64,000 nucleotides of DNA from Winogradskya consettensis (GTDB lineage Bacteria > Actinomycetota > Actinomycetes > Mycobacteriales > Micromonosporaceae). Below are positions 19,661 to 32,651 of the stretch, in pieces. The position numbers and the translations under genes are program-made. Numbering within the stretch: the stretch's first letter is position 1; each line of letters starts with the position of its first letter. The notes below the pieces were generated by a model. The model did not search any database. It was not told the DNA's origin and saw only the letters and a program-made list of their open reading frames with translations. The stretch is from positions 310,001 to 374,000 of the forward strand of contig NZ_BOQP01000003.1 of the NCBI RefSeq assembly GCF_018332715.1, given 5' to 3'.

Positions 19661-20215
19661 ATGCCCACGCCCCCCAAGGGTCCCCGCCTCGGCGGCAGCC
19701 CGGCGCACGAGAAGCTGCTGCTGGCCAACCTGGCCACGGAGCTCTTCCGGCACGGGAAGATCAAGACGACAGAGACCAAGGCCAAGCGCCTTCGTCCCCT
19801 GGCGGAGCAGCTGATCACCAAGGCCAAGCGCGGTGACCTGGCCAACCGTCGCCGGGTGCTGGGTGTCGTCCGGGACAAGGACGTCGTCTACTCGCTCTTC
19901 GAGCAGATCGCGCCGCGGTACACCAACCGCCCGGGTGGCTACACCCGGATCACCAAGACCGGCCCGCGCAAGGGTGACGCCGCTCCCATGGCCGTCATCG
20001 AGCTGGTCGAGGAGCTGCAGGTCGCGGCCGTCACCGGCCCGTCCAAGGAGGCCCGCAAGGCCGCCGCGCAGCAGAACAAGGTCGAGGCGCTGACCCGCGA
20101 CGACGAGACCCCTGCTGCCGAGCCGGCCGCGAAGGCCGACGACGCGGACCAGGACGCCGAGGCTCCGGAGAACGCATCCGGGGACAAGGCCGAGGGCGAA
20201 GACAGCAAGGCCTGA
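19661..20215 (+). CDS. rplQ: 50S ribosomal protein L17 with C-terminal extension
   Basis: Tunnel-exit protein, 184 residues. The core ([20 protein letters not shown] to [14 protein letters not shown]) ends near residue 125; the remainder is an acidic, Ala-rich tail ([20 protein letters not shown]). Such tails are common in actinobacterial L17. Last gene of the alpha operon. Confidence 0.97.
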   Translation: MPTPPKGPRLGGSPAHEKLLLANLATELFRHGKIKTTETKAKRLRPLAEQLITKAKRGDLANRRRVLGVVRDKDVVYSLFEQIAPRYTNRPGGYTRITKTGPRKGDAAPMAVIELVEELQVAAVTGPSKEARKAAAQQNKVEALTRDDETPAAEPAAKADDADQDAEAPENASGDKAEGEDSKA

Positions 20216-20229
20216 TTCAGGCAGGAGGA

Positions 20230-20267
20230 CGGCCCGGTACCCCGAGGGGGTGCCGGGCCGTTTTTTC
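20230..20267 (+). terminator. Intrinsic terminator of the alpha operon
   Basis: 20231-20243 pairs with 20247-20259 (13 bp, one G-T) around a GAG loop and is followed by a run of six T at 20261-20266. It starts 15 bases after the rplQ stop. This is one of the few classical terminators in the window. Confidence 0.92.
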
Positions 20268-20284
20268 TTATGAAGGGGACGAGA

Positions 20285-21097
20285 GTGGATACGACCCGGC
20301 TGCGGCTGGATGTCTCGTACGACGGTGGCGACTTCTCCGGCTGGGCGGTTCAGCCCTCCCGGCGTACGGTCGCCGGTGTTCTCCTGGAGGCCTTCGCGCG
20401 GCTGACGGGTCCTGATGTGGAGCTGGGTCTGACGGTAGCCGGGCGCACGGACGCGGGGGTGCACGCGACCGGCCAGGTATGTCATGTGAACCTGCCGTCG
20501 GCCCTCTGGGAGTCGTTGCGGGATTCGCTGCTGCGCCGGCTCGCCGCGCTGATGCCGCCGGACGCCCGGGTGCGCGCGATCACCCCCGTCCCGAACACCT
20601 TCGACGCCCGCTTCTCCGCGACGTTCCGCCGGTACGAGTACCGCGTCGCCGACACCGTCTACGGCCCCCAGCCCCTGCGCCGCAACGACACGCTGGGCTG
20701 GGTCCGTCCGCTCGACCTGGACCGCCTCAACACGGCCGCCGAGGGGCTGGTGGGGTTGCACGATTTCGCCGCCTTCTGCAAGCGCAAGGAGCACGCGACG
20801 ACGGTCCGGGCCATCACCCGGCTGGATTGGCGTCGCGAGCCCGACGGCGTTGTCGTGGCGACCGTGCAGGCGGACGCGTTCTGCCAGGCGATGGTGCGCA
20901 GCCTGGTCGGCGCGATGCTGACGGTGGGGGACGGGCGGCGCGATCCGGGCTGGCCGGCGAAGCAGCTGACGCTGCGGGAACGCTCCAGCGAGGTGACGGT
21001 CGCCCCGGCGCACGGCCTCACGCTGGTGGAGGTCGGCTACCCCGACGAGTCGGAATACGCGGATCGCGCCGACACCACAAGACGGCTCAGAGCTTAG
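20285..21097 (+). CDS. truA: tRNA pseudouridine(38-40) synthase
   Basis: Isomerises uridines 38-40 in the tRNA anticodon arm. 270 residues from GTG 20285 (MDTTRLRLDVSYDGGDFSGW). ATG 20270 is in frame but abuts the T-run of the terminator; GTG 20285 has AAGGGG six bases upstream. The catalytic Asp is in AGRTDAGVHATGQV. Other family marks are FRRYEYRV and FCQAMVRSLVGAM. truA after rplQ is a common actinobacterial order. Its last 11 bases overlap the end of the opposing gene. Confidence 0.95.
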   Translation: MDTTRLRLDVSYDGGDFSGWAVQPSRRTVAGVLLEAFARLTGPDVELGLTVAGRTDAGVHATGQVCHVNLPSALWESLRDSLLRRLAALMPPDARVRAITPVPNTFDARFSATFRRYEYRVADTVYGPQPLRRNDTLGWVRPLDLDRLNTAAEGLVGLHDFAAFCKRKEHATTVRAITRLDWRREPDGVVVATVQADAFCQAMVRSLVGAMLTVGDGRRDPGWPAKQLTLRERSSEVTVAPAHGLTLVEVGYPDESEYADRADTTRRLRA

Positions 21098-21875
21098 TCG
21101 AGCGCGCTGCCACGATGTCGTCGGCGAGGTACTGGTCGATCATGTCGGCGGTGATGCGGCGGGCGTACGGGTCATCGTCGGTGACCAGCTGCCCGTCCGG
21201 CCGGGAGATCAGGCAGTAGAGCAGGAAGTGCCCCCGGGCCTGCCATCCGGCCTGGGCGAGCGGCAGGTCCGAGGGGTCGCCGAAGTCACCGAGCGAGCCG
21301 ATGGGCGTGAACCCGCCGCGACCGGTCTCCAGGATCTGACCCGCGAGCGAGGCGGCCTCGTCGGCGCCCGTGTCGTCGGCGAGGTTGAAGATGCCCGCGG
21401 TGACCTGGTAGTCGCCGTACGGCGCGACCATCTTCGCCCGGACGATCTGGGAGCAGCCGTGATCGAGGAGCAGGGTGTCGAGTTCGCCGGTCGTGGCGCG
21501 GCTGCAGTCGGAGTCCACGTGGGTGACCGAGACCTCGTAGGGTGCGGCGCCCGTGACCATCCGGATCTCGTTGGAGGGGAAGACCTCCTTGCGGGTCAGC
21601 GGCTCCGGGTCAGCCTTCCGGGAGCTGATCGCGGACGGGGAGAGCGCCGGTGGTGCGGCGGAGGTGCCGCCGCCGTGACCGCGGCGCTCCTCGGCGACGA
21701 CGAAGAAGCCGACCAGCACCACGATCGAGGTGAGTATCAGCGCCGCGAGCCCGGTGAGCAGCAGTTGCAGGGTCTGACGGGGCTCGTGTGCCGGCGGCTC
21801 GGGGTTCAGGTGCTGCGCTGGTGGCCGGCTGAGGAGGCCGCGCGGAGCGCGATGAGCGGAGCGCGCGTGAGGCAT
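21087..21875 (-). CDS. Single-pass membrane protein, unknown function
   Basis: 262 residues. A cytoplasmic N-terminus of about 37 residues (MPHARSAHRAPRGLL) is followed by one membrane helix (LLLTGLAALILTSIVVLVGF, about 38-61), a Gly/Ser/Pro linker and a ~170-residue outer domain with three or four cysteines (DSDCSRA, DHGCSQI, LLYCLI). I recognise no family. TAACGT (21887-21882 on the minus strand) lies six bases before the ATG, so the mRNA may be leaderless. Divergent from the methyltransferase gene and convergent with truA, with an 11-base overlap of coding ends. Confidence 0.75.
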   Translation of the reverse strand: MPHARSAHRAPRGLLSRPPAQHLNPEPPAHEPRQTLQLLLTGLAALILTSIVVLVGFFVVAEERRGHGGGTSAAPPALSPSAISSRKADPEPLTRKEVFPSNEIRMVTGAAPYEVSVTHVDSDCSRATTGELDTLLLDHGCSQIVRAKMVAPYGDYQVTAGIFNLADDTGADEAASLAGQILETGRGGFTPIGSLGDFGDPSDLPLAQAGWQARGHFLLYCLISRPDGQLVTDDDPYARRITADMIDQYLADDIVAARSTKL

Positions 21876-21970
21876 GTTTTCACGTTAGGGGTGCACGGTG
21901 ATCGATGAACGCACTGGATGTGCGGCACCCCGGTGCGGCCGGCGTCGTTCGGCGGCGGGAAACTTGCGGG

Positions 21971-22585
21971 GTGAGCGCCGACCATTACTTCAGTGCCGAG
22001 CCTTCCGCCCCGGAGACCCGGGAGCGGATCGAGTTCACCGCGGCGGGCCGTGACTACGCCCTCGCGGCGTCGCGCGGCGTCTTCTCCGCGGGCCGGCTGG
22101 ACCCCGGAACGGCCGTCCTGCTGCGCAAGGGCGAGCTGCCGGACGCCTCGGCCACCGGCACGTTCCTCGACATCGGCTGCGGCTATGGCCCGATCACGTG
22201 CGTGCTGGCCGCTGAGGCGCCCGCGGTGACCGTTTACGCCATCGACGTCAACTCCCGGGCACGGGCGCTGACCGAGGAGAACGCCGGGACGCTGGGCCTG
22301 GCCGGCCGGGTGCGGGTGTGCGCCCCGGACGACGTACCCGCAGATGTCGAATTTGATCAGATCTGGAGCAACCCGCCCACCCACATCGGCAAGGCGGGGT
22401 TGAACGAGCTGATCGACCGCTGGCTGGCCCGGCTGGCACCGCACGGTGTCGCCTGGCTCGTGATCAACCGGAACCTCGGCGGTGATTCGCTGCACACCCG
22501 GCTGGAGGGCCTGGGCTGGCTGGTGGAGCGTACGGCCAGCCAGCGTGGGTTCCGGGTGCTCAGGGTGACGCGGAAAACCACCTGA
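21971..22585 (+). CDS. Class I SAM methyltransferase, RsmC-like
   Basis: About 204 residues from GTG 21971 (MSADHYFSAEPSAPETRERI). Motif I is FLDIGCGYGPITCVLA, the acidic loop is YAIDVN, and the catalytic SNPPTHIGK is the NPPF/H motif of N-methylating enzymes. The half-length form without the N-terminal pseudo-domain resembles actinobacterial proteins annotated as RsmC (16S rRNA G1207 N2-methyltransferase); the substrate is inferred only. The frame is open from 21905; GAAACT six bases before GTG 21971 is a weak -10 candidate, so the start is uncertain. Confidence 0.8.
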   Translation: MSADHYFSAEPSAPETRERIEFTAAGRDYALAASRGVFSAGRLDPGTAVLLRKGELPDASATGTFLDIGCGYGPITCVLAAEAPAVTVYAIDVNSRARALTEENAGTLGLAGRVRVCAPDDVPADVEFDQIWSNPPTHIGKAGLNELIDRWLARLAPHGVAWLVINRNLGGDSLHTRLEGLGWLVERTASQRGFRVLRVTRKTT

Positions 22586-22616
22586 CCAGCGAGGCAAAGA
22601 CCGGGAGGATGGCGCC

Positions 22617-24272
22617 GTGGGTTACATAGATGTCTCCGGGGTCGGGTTCGTGCTGCCGGACGGCCGAGAGCTTTTCTCCGATGTGTCGTTCCGGGTCGGC
22701 GAGGGCGCGAAGGTCGCGCTGGTGGGGCCGAACGGAGCCGGGAAGACCACGCTGATGCGGATGGTCGCCGGGGACATCCCCGTGCCGGTCGGCACGATCG
22801 CGCGCTCCGGCGGGCTCGGGGTGATGCGCCAGTTCATCGGCATGATCGGCGACGACCGCACGCTGGAGGATCTCGCGCTGTCGCTGGTCGCGCCGCCGCT
22901 GCGCAAGGCCGGTGCCGAGCTGGCCACCGCCAACGAGCGGCTGCTGGCAGCCCCCGGGTCGGAGAAAACACAGATCGCCTATGCGAACGCGCTGGCCGGC
23001 TGGGGTGAGGCCGGGGGGTACGACGCCGAGGTGCTCTTCGACGTGGTGGCCGTCTCCATCTTGGACAAGCCGTGGGACCAGGTCCGGGAGCGCCCGGTGC
23101 GCACGCTCTCCGGCGGCCAGCAGAAACGGTTCGCCCTCGACCTGCTGCTGCGCGGCGGCGACGAGGTCCTGCTGCTCGACGAGCCGGACAACTTCCTCGA
23201 CGTGCCGGGCAAGCGCTGGCTCGAGGCGCGGCTGCGGGAGTCGCCCAAGTCGGTGCTCTTCGTCTCCCACGATCGGGAGCTGCTCAACCAGACCGCCGGC
23301 CGGGTGGTGGCCGTGGAGGGCGGCGGTGCGTGGATCCACCCCGGTGGGTTCGCGTCGTGGCACGCGGCCCGCTCCGACCGCCACGAGCGGCTGCTGGAGC
23401 TGCGCCGCCGCTGGGACGAGGAGCACGAGAAGCTGAAAGAGCTGGTCCTGACGCTGAAGACCAAGGCCGCGTTCAACGACGGGCTGGCCTCGCGGTATCA
23501 GGCGGCGCAGACGCGGCTGCGCAAGTTCGAGGAGGCCGGTCCGCCGCCGGTGCCCCCGAAGGAGCAGTCGTTGCGGATGAATCTGCGCGGTGGGCGTACG
23601 GGGAAAAGGGCCGTCATGTGCACGGGCCTGGAGCTGGAGAATCTGACTTTCCCGTTCGATCTGGAGATCTGGTACGGCGACCGGGTCGCCGTGCTGGGCG
23701 CCAACGGCACCGGCAAATCGCATTTCCTGCGGCTGCTCGCGGCCGGCGGCTCGAGCCCGGATGTCGACAACAAACCGGTCGATGGCGCACCGCTCGCACA
23801 CGTTGCCCACAATGGTCAGGCGCGGCTCGGGGCACGGGTCAGGCCGGGGCATTTCTCGCAGACCCACGACCGTCCTGAGCTGCTCGAACGCACCCTCGTC
23901 GAAATTCTGTGGCGCGGCGACGACCACCGCTCCGGAATGGACCGTGCGGGGGCGATGAAAGCGCTCAACCGTTACGAGCTGGCCGCGCAGGGCGATCAGC
24001 TTTTCGGCACCCTTTCCGGCGGTCAGCAGGCGCGATTCCTGGTGCTGTTGCTGGAGCTTTCCGGCGCGACCGTATTGCTTCTCGACGAGCCCACGGACAA
24101 CCTGGATCTGGCGTCGGCCGAGGCGTTGGAGGAGGGCCTGAAAGCGTTCGAGGGCACGGTGATCGCCGTTACCCATGACCGCTGGTTCACCCGGGGCTTC
24201 GATCGCTTCGTGCTGTTCCAGGGCGACGGCGAGGTCGTCGAGACCCCCGAGCCCGTCTGGGATGTGCGCTAG
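22617..24272 (+). CDS. ABC-F family ATPase
   Basis: 551 residues with two nucleotide-binding domains and no membrane segment, the ABC-F layout of ribosome-associated translation or antibiotic-resistance factors. Domain 1: Walker A GPNGAGKTT, signature LSGGQQKRFALD, Walker B VLLLDEPDNFLD. A charged linker (LLELRRRWDEEHEKLKELVL, about residues 255-320) lies between. Domain 2: Walker A GANGTGKSH, LSGGQQARF, VLLLDEPTDNLD. GTG start with GGGAGG nine bases upstream. Which ribosomal state it senses cannot be read from the sequence. Confidence 0.92.
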   Translation: MGYIDVSGVGFVLPDGRELFSDVSFRVGEGAKVALVGPNGAGKTTLMRMVAGDIPVPVGTIARSGGLGVMRQFIGMIGDDRTLEDLALSLVAPPLRKAGAELATANERLLAAPGSEKTQIAYANALAGWGEAGGYDAEVLFDVVAVSILDKPWDQVRERPVRTLSGGQQKRFALDLLLRGGDEVLLLDEPDNFLDVPGKRWLEARLRESPKSVLFVSHDRELLNQTAGRVVAVEGGGAWIHPGGFASWHAARSDRHERLLELRRRWDEEHEKLKELVLTLKTKAAFNDGLASRYQAAQTRLRKFEEAGPPPVPPKEQSLRMNLRGGRTGKRAVMCTGLELENLTFPFDLEIWYGDRVAVLGANGTGKSHFLRLLAAGGSSPDVDNKPVDGAPLAHVAHNGQARLGARVRPGHFSQTHDRPELLERTLVEILWRGDDHRSGMDRAGAMKALNRYELAAQGDQLFGTLSGGQQARFLVLLLELSGATVLLLDEPTDNLDLASAEALEEGLKAFEGTVIAVTHDRWFTRGFDRFVLFQGDGEVVETPEPVWDVR

Positions 24273-24325
24273 CCAACTCTTTACGGAAACGACACGACGG
24301 GGTTATGGTCCGTCACGGAACCAAC

Positions 24326-24416
24326 CCCACGGGAGTCCGGTGCACCGGGCTGAGAGGGGGGCTGTCGCGGCCCCCGACCGTCGAACCTGATCCGGATCAT
24401 GCCGGCGCAGGGAGGA
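24326..24416 (+). promoter_or_regulatory. TPP riboswitch (THI box)
   Basis: The conserved elements are in the right order: the CTGAGAGGGGGG segment at 24350-24361, ACCTGATCCGGATCATG at 24385-24401 and GCCGGCGCAGGGAGG up to 24415. These are the thiamine-pyrophosphate aptamer core and its 3' strand. The thiE ribosome-binding site GGAGGA (24411-24416) lies inside the closing end, so TPP binding should hide it and reduce translation. It precedes the whole thi operon. Confidence 0.95.
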
Positions 24417-24423
24417 GCGTGTT

Positions 24424-25053
24424 GTGGACCCGGTATTTCCGCGTCTTCATGTCATCACGGGTGCTCGACGCCCGGTCGAGGTCGTCACCGCGGCGGTTGC
24501 CGCGTCGGTCCGGCTGGGCGTGCCCGATCAACTGGCGATCCAGGTACGCGTAGAAGACGACATCACGGATCGTTCCCTGTACGACCTGAGCGCCGCGATC
24601 CTGGCCATCTGCCACCCACAAGGCGTGTTGTGCCTGGTCAACGATCGTCTGCACATCGCACTGGCGGTCGGCGCGGACGGCGGTCACGTAGGTGCCGACG
24701 ATCTTCCCGTTGCGGCGGCGCGGAAGATCATGGGCGGGGTGCTCGGTGCGACATGCCGTGATCCCGGGTCGGCGCGAGCCGCAGTAGCAGACGGCGCCAC
24801 CTATCTCGGGGTCGGGCCGGCGTATCTGACGGTCACCAAGCCGGGGTTGCCCGCGCCGTTGGGGCCCGGCGCCGTGGGTGCGGTTGCGGCGGCGGTTCCG
24901 CGTACCCCCGTGATCGCGATTGGTGGGGTGACCGCCGGCAACGCGGGTGAGTTGATCAGAGCCGGGGCCAGCGGGATCGCGGTGGTGGGAGCCGTGTCCG
25001 AAGCGGCGGATCCGGGTGAGGCCACCGAGCGGCTGCTGAAGGCGCTGTCGTGA
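24424..25053 (+). CDS. thiE: Thiamine-phosphate synthase
   Basis: Joins HMP pyrophosphate and thiazole phosphate to thiamine phosphate. 209 residues; TIM-barrel features LVNDRLHIALAVGADGGHVG, DDLP, YLGVGPAYLTVTK and TPVIAIGGVTAGN fit ThiE. Unusual point: the family's QLREK motif reads IQVRVED here, so the usual lysine is replaced. A second paralogue downstream keeps REK. GTG 24424 is seven bases after the riboswitch-embedded GGAGGA. thiO overlaps by four bases. Confidence 0.85.
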   Translation: MDPVFPRLHVITGARRPVEVVTAAVAASVRLGVPDQLAIQVRVEDDITDRSLYDLSAAILAICHPQGVLCLVNDRLHIALAVGADGGHVGADDLPVAAARKIMGGVLGATCRDPGSARAAVADGATYLGVGPAYLTVTKPGLPAPLGPGAVGAVAAAVPRTPVIAIGGVTAGNAGELIRAGASGIAVVGAVSEAADPGEATERLLKALS

Positions 25054-26050
25054 CCGACCTCGCTGTCATCGGCGGGGGCATCATCGGGCTGAGCATTGCG
25101 TGGCGGTGTATCCAACGTGGTCTGAGCGTCACGGTCTACGACGAGGGCCGGGACGACGGCGCCTGGTACGCCGCGGCCGGGATGCTGGCGCCGGCGGGGG
25201 AGACCTCGTTCGGGCAGGAGCCCCTGGCCGAGTTGATGCTCGAGTCCGCACGGCGCTGGCCAGGGTTCGCCGCCGACCTCGTCGCGGCGACCGGGCATGA
25301 GCTCGGCTATGACCGGACCGGCGCGCTGGACGTGGCTTTGACCAGCGACGATCTCGCCGGGCTTGGTCGACTGTGGACACTCCGTGCAGATCCGGTGCCG
25401 CGCACACCGACACAGCTGCGCGACCTCGAGCCGGCCCTGTCCCCGCGGATCCGCGGCGGTGCGCTCATCCCCGACGATCACCAGGTGGACCCGCGCCGCA
25501 CGGTCGCGGCCCTGCGGCAGGCTGTCGGCGGGGTCGTTGCCGGGACGCCCACGGGAGCCAGGACCGTCATCGCCGCCGGCGTCGGGACCGCCCAGCTCAC
25601 CGGGCTCCCCATCCGTCCGGTGAAAGGCCTGGTCCTGCGGCTGCGCGGCGAGCCCGGGGTGCTGCGTCACGTCATCAACGGCTACGTCGACGGGCGGCAC
25701 GTCTACCTGGTCCCGCGCGCCGACGGCGAGATCGTCGTCGGCGCCACCCAGGACGAGCGCGCGGACTCCACCGTGACCGCCGGGGACGTGCTGGAACTGC
25801 TGCGCTCGGCCACCGACCTCGTCCCGGAGCTTGCGGAGCTGGAACTCGCCGAGACCGTCGTACGTCATCGGCCGTCGACTCCGGACAATGCCCCGGTGCT
25901 GGGCCGGCTGCCCGGCGACGTCTACGTCGCCGCAGGTCATCACCGCAACGGCATCCTGCTCGCCCCCATCACCGCCGACCTGATCGCCGACCTGGTGGTC
26001 ACCGGCCGGCCCGACCCGTTGCTCGCAGCGTTCGCCCCCGGGAGGTTCGC

Positions 26051-26054
<4 letters not shown>
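25050..26054 (+). CDS. thiO: Glycine oxidase ThiO
   Basis: FAD enzyme that oxidises glycine to iminoglycine (dehydroglycine) for thiazole formation, replacing ThiH in aerobes. 334 residues. The Rossmann motif AVIGGGIIGLSIAWR is at the N-terminus; ending with YVAAGHHRNGILLAPITADL, the C-terminal FAD contact of D-amino-acid-oxidase-type enzymes. GTG start in a GTGA overlap with thiE; ATGA overlap with thiS. Confidence 0.93.
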
Positions 26055-27534
<1,480 letters not shown>

Positions 27535-27538
<4 letters not shown>

Positions 27539-28344
27539 GGCGGGCTTCCGGCGCGGCGCCGGATGAAGTGTCGCGGGCTTCCGGCGCGGCGCCGGATGAA
27601 GTGTCGCGGGCTTTCGGCGCGGATGCGGATGGGGCGTCGCCTGTGGTGGTGCTGACGGTTGCGGGGTCGGATTCCGGGGGTGGGGCGGGGATTCAGGCTG
27701 ATCTGAAGACGTTCGCGGCGCTGGGGACGTACGGCGTTTCGGTGATCACGGCGGTTACCGCGCAGAACACGCTGGGGGTTACGGCGATCCACTCGGTGCC
27801 GCCGGCGATCGTGGCGGCGCAGCTCGATGCAGTGCTCGCGGACTTTCCCGTAGCGGCGGTCAAGGTCGGGATGGTCAGCGATCCGGCGGTGGCTGCGGTG
27901 ATCGCCGAGCGGGCGGGCCGGCTGCCGAACCTGGTGGTTGATCCGGTGCTGGTCGCTACGAGTGGGAGTCGGCTGTCGGATGTGGGGGCCGTCGCGCCGC
28001 TCCTCGCGTACGCGAAGATTCTCACGCCCAATCGGCAGGAAGCCGAAGCTCTCCACGGGTTTTCCTTCGGCGACGCCGCGGTTGTCGTGACCGGCAGTGA
28101 GGACGCGGTCGACGTCTTGCGTTACGAGGGGCAGCGGCTGGAGTTGCGCGGCGAGCCGGTCCCGACCCGCAACAACCACGGGTCAGGATGCACGTTCTCG
28201 TCCGCGATCGCCGCCCGGCTGGCGCTCGGTGACGAATTGATCGATGCCGTTTCCTTTGCCAAGGCCTACGTCGCGCGGGCGTTGCTCGGCGGTCGTGATT
28301 GGAAGCTCGGGGCCGGTCCGGGCCCGCTGCACCACTTCATCTGA
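27535..28344 (+). CDS. thiD: Hydroxymethylpyrimidine/phosphomethylpyrimidine kinase
   Basis: Phosphorylates HMP twice to HMP pyrophosphate. 269 residues. The ribokinase-like core starts near residue 37 (VVVLTVAGSDSGGGAGIQAD); the anion hole is NNHGSGCTFSSAIAARLA. ATG 27535 overlaps the preceding stop (ATGA). Residues 3-35 are three 11-residue repeats (RASGAAPDEVS twice, then RAFGADADGAS) encoded by a 33-bp tandem repeat, absent from ordinary ThiD. GTG codons near 27642 could start a normal-length protein without them. Confidence 0.92.
27540..27638 (+). repeat. 33-bp tandem repeat at the 5' end of thiD
   Basis: Units 27540-27572 and 27573-27605 are identical; 27606-27638 is a diverged third copy. 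The period is a multiple of three and the frame stays open, so copy number could change without breaking thiD. The repeat begins five bases into the gene, right after the overlap with the preceding stop codon. Confidence 0.95.
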
Positions 28345-28405
28345 GGGCACCTCGCCTGGGCCTTTCGCGGCCTTACGGCGCCCGTTTTGTCCAACTTGGA
28401 GGTAA

Positions 28406-30444
<2,039 letters not shown>

Positions 30445-30525
30445 GCACTCATCGTGGAGTGCCCCGGCGGGTGCGGAAACATCCCCGACGCATCATTACA
30501 TTGATGTTCGCCTATGGGCTGCCGG

Positions 30526-32586
30526 TTACTTGCCCAGCTCGCTCACCCAGTCCACGTAATCCTCATCCTTGCGGCGACGAAGCCCGAACTTCCCTCGGCC
30601 CTTGTCTTCCTTAGGGAAGATCACCTCGGGGTCAGTCACCGGCGGGGCAATCGGCCGCGACAACCGTGGCGTCGTGTCGGCGGGATTCGTCCCGGCGCCA
30701 GAGTCAGGCGCGCTGCCAGACCCGGGCGCGCTGCCAGACCCGGGCGCGTTGCCGGACCCGGGCGCGTTGCCGGACCCGGGGCGGTTGGTGCGGCCTGAGG
30801 GGGTGCCCGGGGTGGAGCCGGCGGCTTTGGGGGCTTCGGGCGGGGTGATCGGGCGGGACAGGCGCGGCGGGGTGGCCGGGTGGGGCGGGGTGATCGGCTC
30901 CGGGCTGGGCAGGGGTGCGCTGATCGCTGTGGGCTCCGGGACCATGGGCTCGGCACGTCCCCGGCCCCGGCTGGGCGCCTGGCCATAACTGGACGCCGGC
31001 CCGTTGCCGGGCGTCTGGGCGTGGCTGGACGCCGGCCCATTGCTGGGCGCCTGGCTGTAGCTGGACGCCGGACCGCTGCTCGGCGTTTGGGCGTGGCTGG
31101 ACGCCGGCCCGTGGCTGGTCGCGGGTGTGGGCGTGGCGGGGGAGGTGGGGGCGTTGCGGTTCCGGGAGGCCGGGCGCAGGTTGCGGGCTGCGCTGCCGCC
31201 GGTCGGGCGGTGCTGGGTGACTTCTGGTGGGAGCGGGCGGGTGGCGGGCTCCGGGACGTAGGGCAGGGCGGCGGCGGAGCTGTGGCGACTCTGGTGGGCG
31301 ACGCCCTGTGGTGCAGGACCACCCTGATTGGCCGAGCCGCTCTGACTAGCCGAGCCGCTCTGATTGGCCGGTCCGCCGCGCTGGGCCGCGTTGGTCTGCC
31401 GGCCTGAGTCGCCGCGCTGGCCTGAGCTGGTCTGTTGCGGCGCGCTGTTGTGGCCGAAGCCGTCGAATGCTGAGGGCTGCTCGTGGGCGTATTCGCCGAG
31501 GGCGACGCTGTGCCTGGCTTCGGGTGCCGGGTGGTGGCTGCTGTCGGCGGGGGTGTCGAAGACCGCGGTGTCGGCGGGACGCAGTGGCGATCCGGCGGAC
31601 GGGGTCCCGGGGGCCGGTGGGCCGGCAGGGGAGGTTGGCGAGGCGGCAGCGGCGATGGCGGATTCGTGGGCTTCGGGGCGGCGGGGGAGTGCTGGGCGGC
31701 CGTCGGTGGGGGCTTCCGGGTCGTCGTCCTGGGTGGGGGTGCGGCGGAGGACCGCGGCCAGGACCGAGCCGAGGACGCCGGCGCCGGTGGCCGTCATCGC
31801 TGCCCAGTATGGCGTCATCTGGTAACGGTCGGGTCCGGAGCCGGGGCCCGCGATCAGGTAGGCGAGCGTCAGCAGGGCTGGGCCGGGGAGGCCGGCCAGG
31901 GCGATCGTCAGGGTCGGGAGGCCGCGGCGGCGGGCGGCCCAGCCGAGGGCGAGACCCAGGAGCAGGGCCAGGGCGGGCATGGTGGCCAGGGCCGTGCGGG
32001 AGATGACCGAGGAGGAGAGGAAGGTCGCGTCGAGGACGCCGAGGCGGACGGCGGGGAGCGGGTCGGTCGGGGCCAGGGAGGACGAGACCGAGACGATTGC
32101 GACCACGCCGACCGCGATGCTCATGGCGGCGAGGCTCCAGCGGGCGACGGCCTGGGCCAGCGCGGCCCATGCGGCGAAGATGCCGATCAGGGCGCCTATC
32201 CCCGCGCAGATGGCGATCACCACGACCGGGTCCACGCCCGCGATCTGGGCGGTGCGGGCGGGCTGCATCGTGAGCGGGACCGCGACGGCCGCGCCCAGGG
32301 CCGCGGCGAAGGAGAGGGCCAGCTCGGTGCCGACGCCGCCGCGGAAGTCGGGGGACCAGCGGCGCAGGAGACGGGAGCCGACGACGGCGCCGACGACGGC
32401 GGCCACCATCGGGAACCAGGCGACCCAGGCGAGTTGCGCGGTCCATTGATCACGCGCGGTGACATCCACGACCCGGGTGAGGCGCACGATGCCGAGGCCG
32501 TACGCCATGCCGAGCTCGCCGGCGCCCGCGAGAGCGCCGACACCGAGGGTGGCCGACAACACCTTGGCCCAGGTCCGAAATGCCAT
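30526..32586 (-). CDS. Multipass membrane protein with long repetitive disordered tail
   Basis: 686 residues. The first ~290 hold about eight hydrophobic helices (FPMVAAVVGAVVGSRLL, VVVIAICAGIGALIGIFAAW, ALATMPALALLLGLALGW). The remaining ~400 are rich in Pro, Ser, Ala and Gly, with twelve-residue repeats of the type GPASSHAQTPSS and six-residue repeats GSGNAP/GSGSAP, then a basic-charged end. I recognise no family with a known role. TAACCT (32599-32594, minus strand) is seven bases before the ATG, so the mRNA may be leaderless. Related proteins with the same layout occur in Micromonosporaceae as hypotheticals, as far as I recall. Confidence 0.7.
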   Translation of the reverse strand: MAFRTWAKVLSATLGVGALAGAGELGMAYGLGIVRLTRVVDVTARDQWTAQLAWVAWFPMVAAVVGAVVGSRLLRRWSPDFRGGVGTELALSFAAALGAAVAVPLTMQPARTAQIAGVDPVVVIAICAGIGALIGIFAAWAALAQAVARWSLAAMSIAVGVVAIVSVSSSLAPTDPLPAVRLGVLDATFLSSSVISRTALATMPALALLLGLALGWAARRRGLPTLTIALAGLPGPALLTLAYLIAGPGSGPDRYQMTPYWAAMTATGAGVLGSVLAAVLRRTPTQDDDPEAPTDGRPALPRRPEAHESAIAAAASPTSPAGPPAPGTPSAGSPLRPADTAVFDTPADSSHHPAPEARHSVALGEYAHEQPSAFDGFGHNSAPQQTSSGQRGDSGRQTNAAQRGGPANQSGSASQSGSANQGGPAPQGVAHQSRHSSAAALPYVPEPATRPLPPEVTQHRPTGGSAARNLRPASRNRNAPTSPATPTPATSHGPASSHAQTPSSGPASSYSQAPSNGPASSHAQTPGNGPASSYGQAPSRGRGRAEPMVPEPTAISAPLPSPEPITPPHPATPPRLSRPITPPEAPKAAGSTPGTPSGRTNRPGSGNAPGSGNAPGSGSAPGSGSAPDSGAGTNPADTTPRLSRPIAPPVTDPEVIFPKEDKGRGKFGLRRRKDEDYVDWVSELGK
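30702..30784. repeat. 18-bp tandem repeat in the membrane protein tail
   Basis: Four and a half units of 18 bp (30702-30719, 30720-30737, 30738-30755, 30756-30773 and part of a fifth) encode GSGNAP/GSGSAP repeats near the C-terminus of the minus-strand gene. A second set, about four 36-bp units at roughly 30976-31122, encodes the GPASSxxQxPxx repeats. Both keep the frame. Confidence 0.85.
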
Positions 32587-32651
32587 GACCGGCAGGTTAC
32601 GGAATGCGCCCCGGTGACCGCCAGTCCGGGAGGTAACTCTTAAGGCTTGGA

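Noticed and set aside
30702-30784. Short repeats considered as a CRISPR array
   Set aside because: Units are directly adjacent without spacers and lie in a coding frame.
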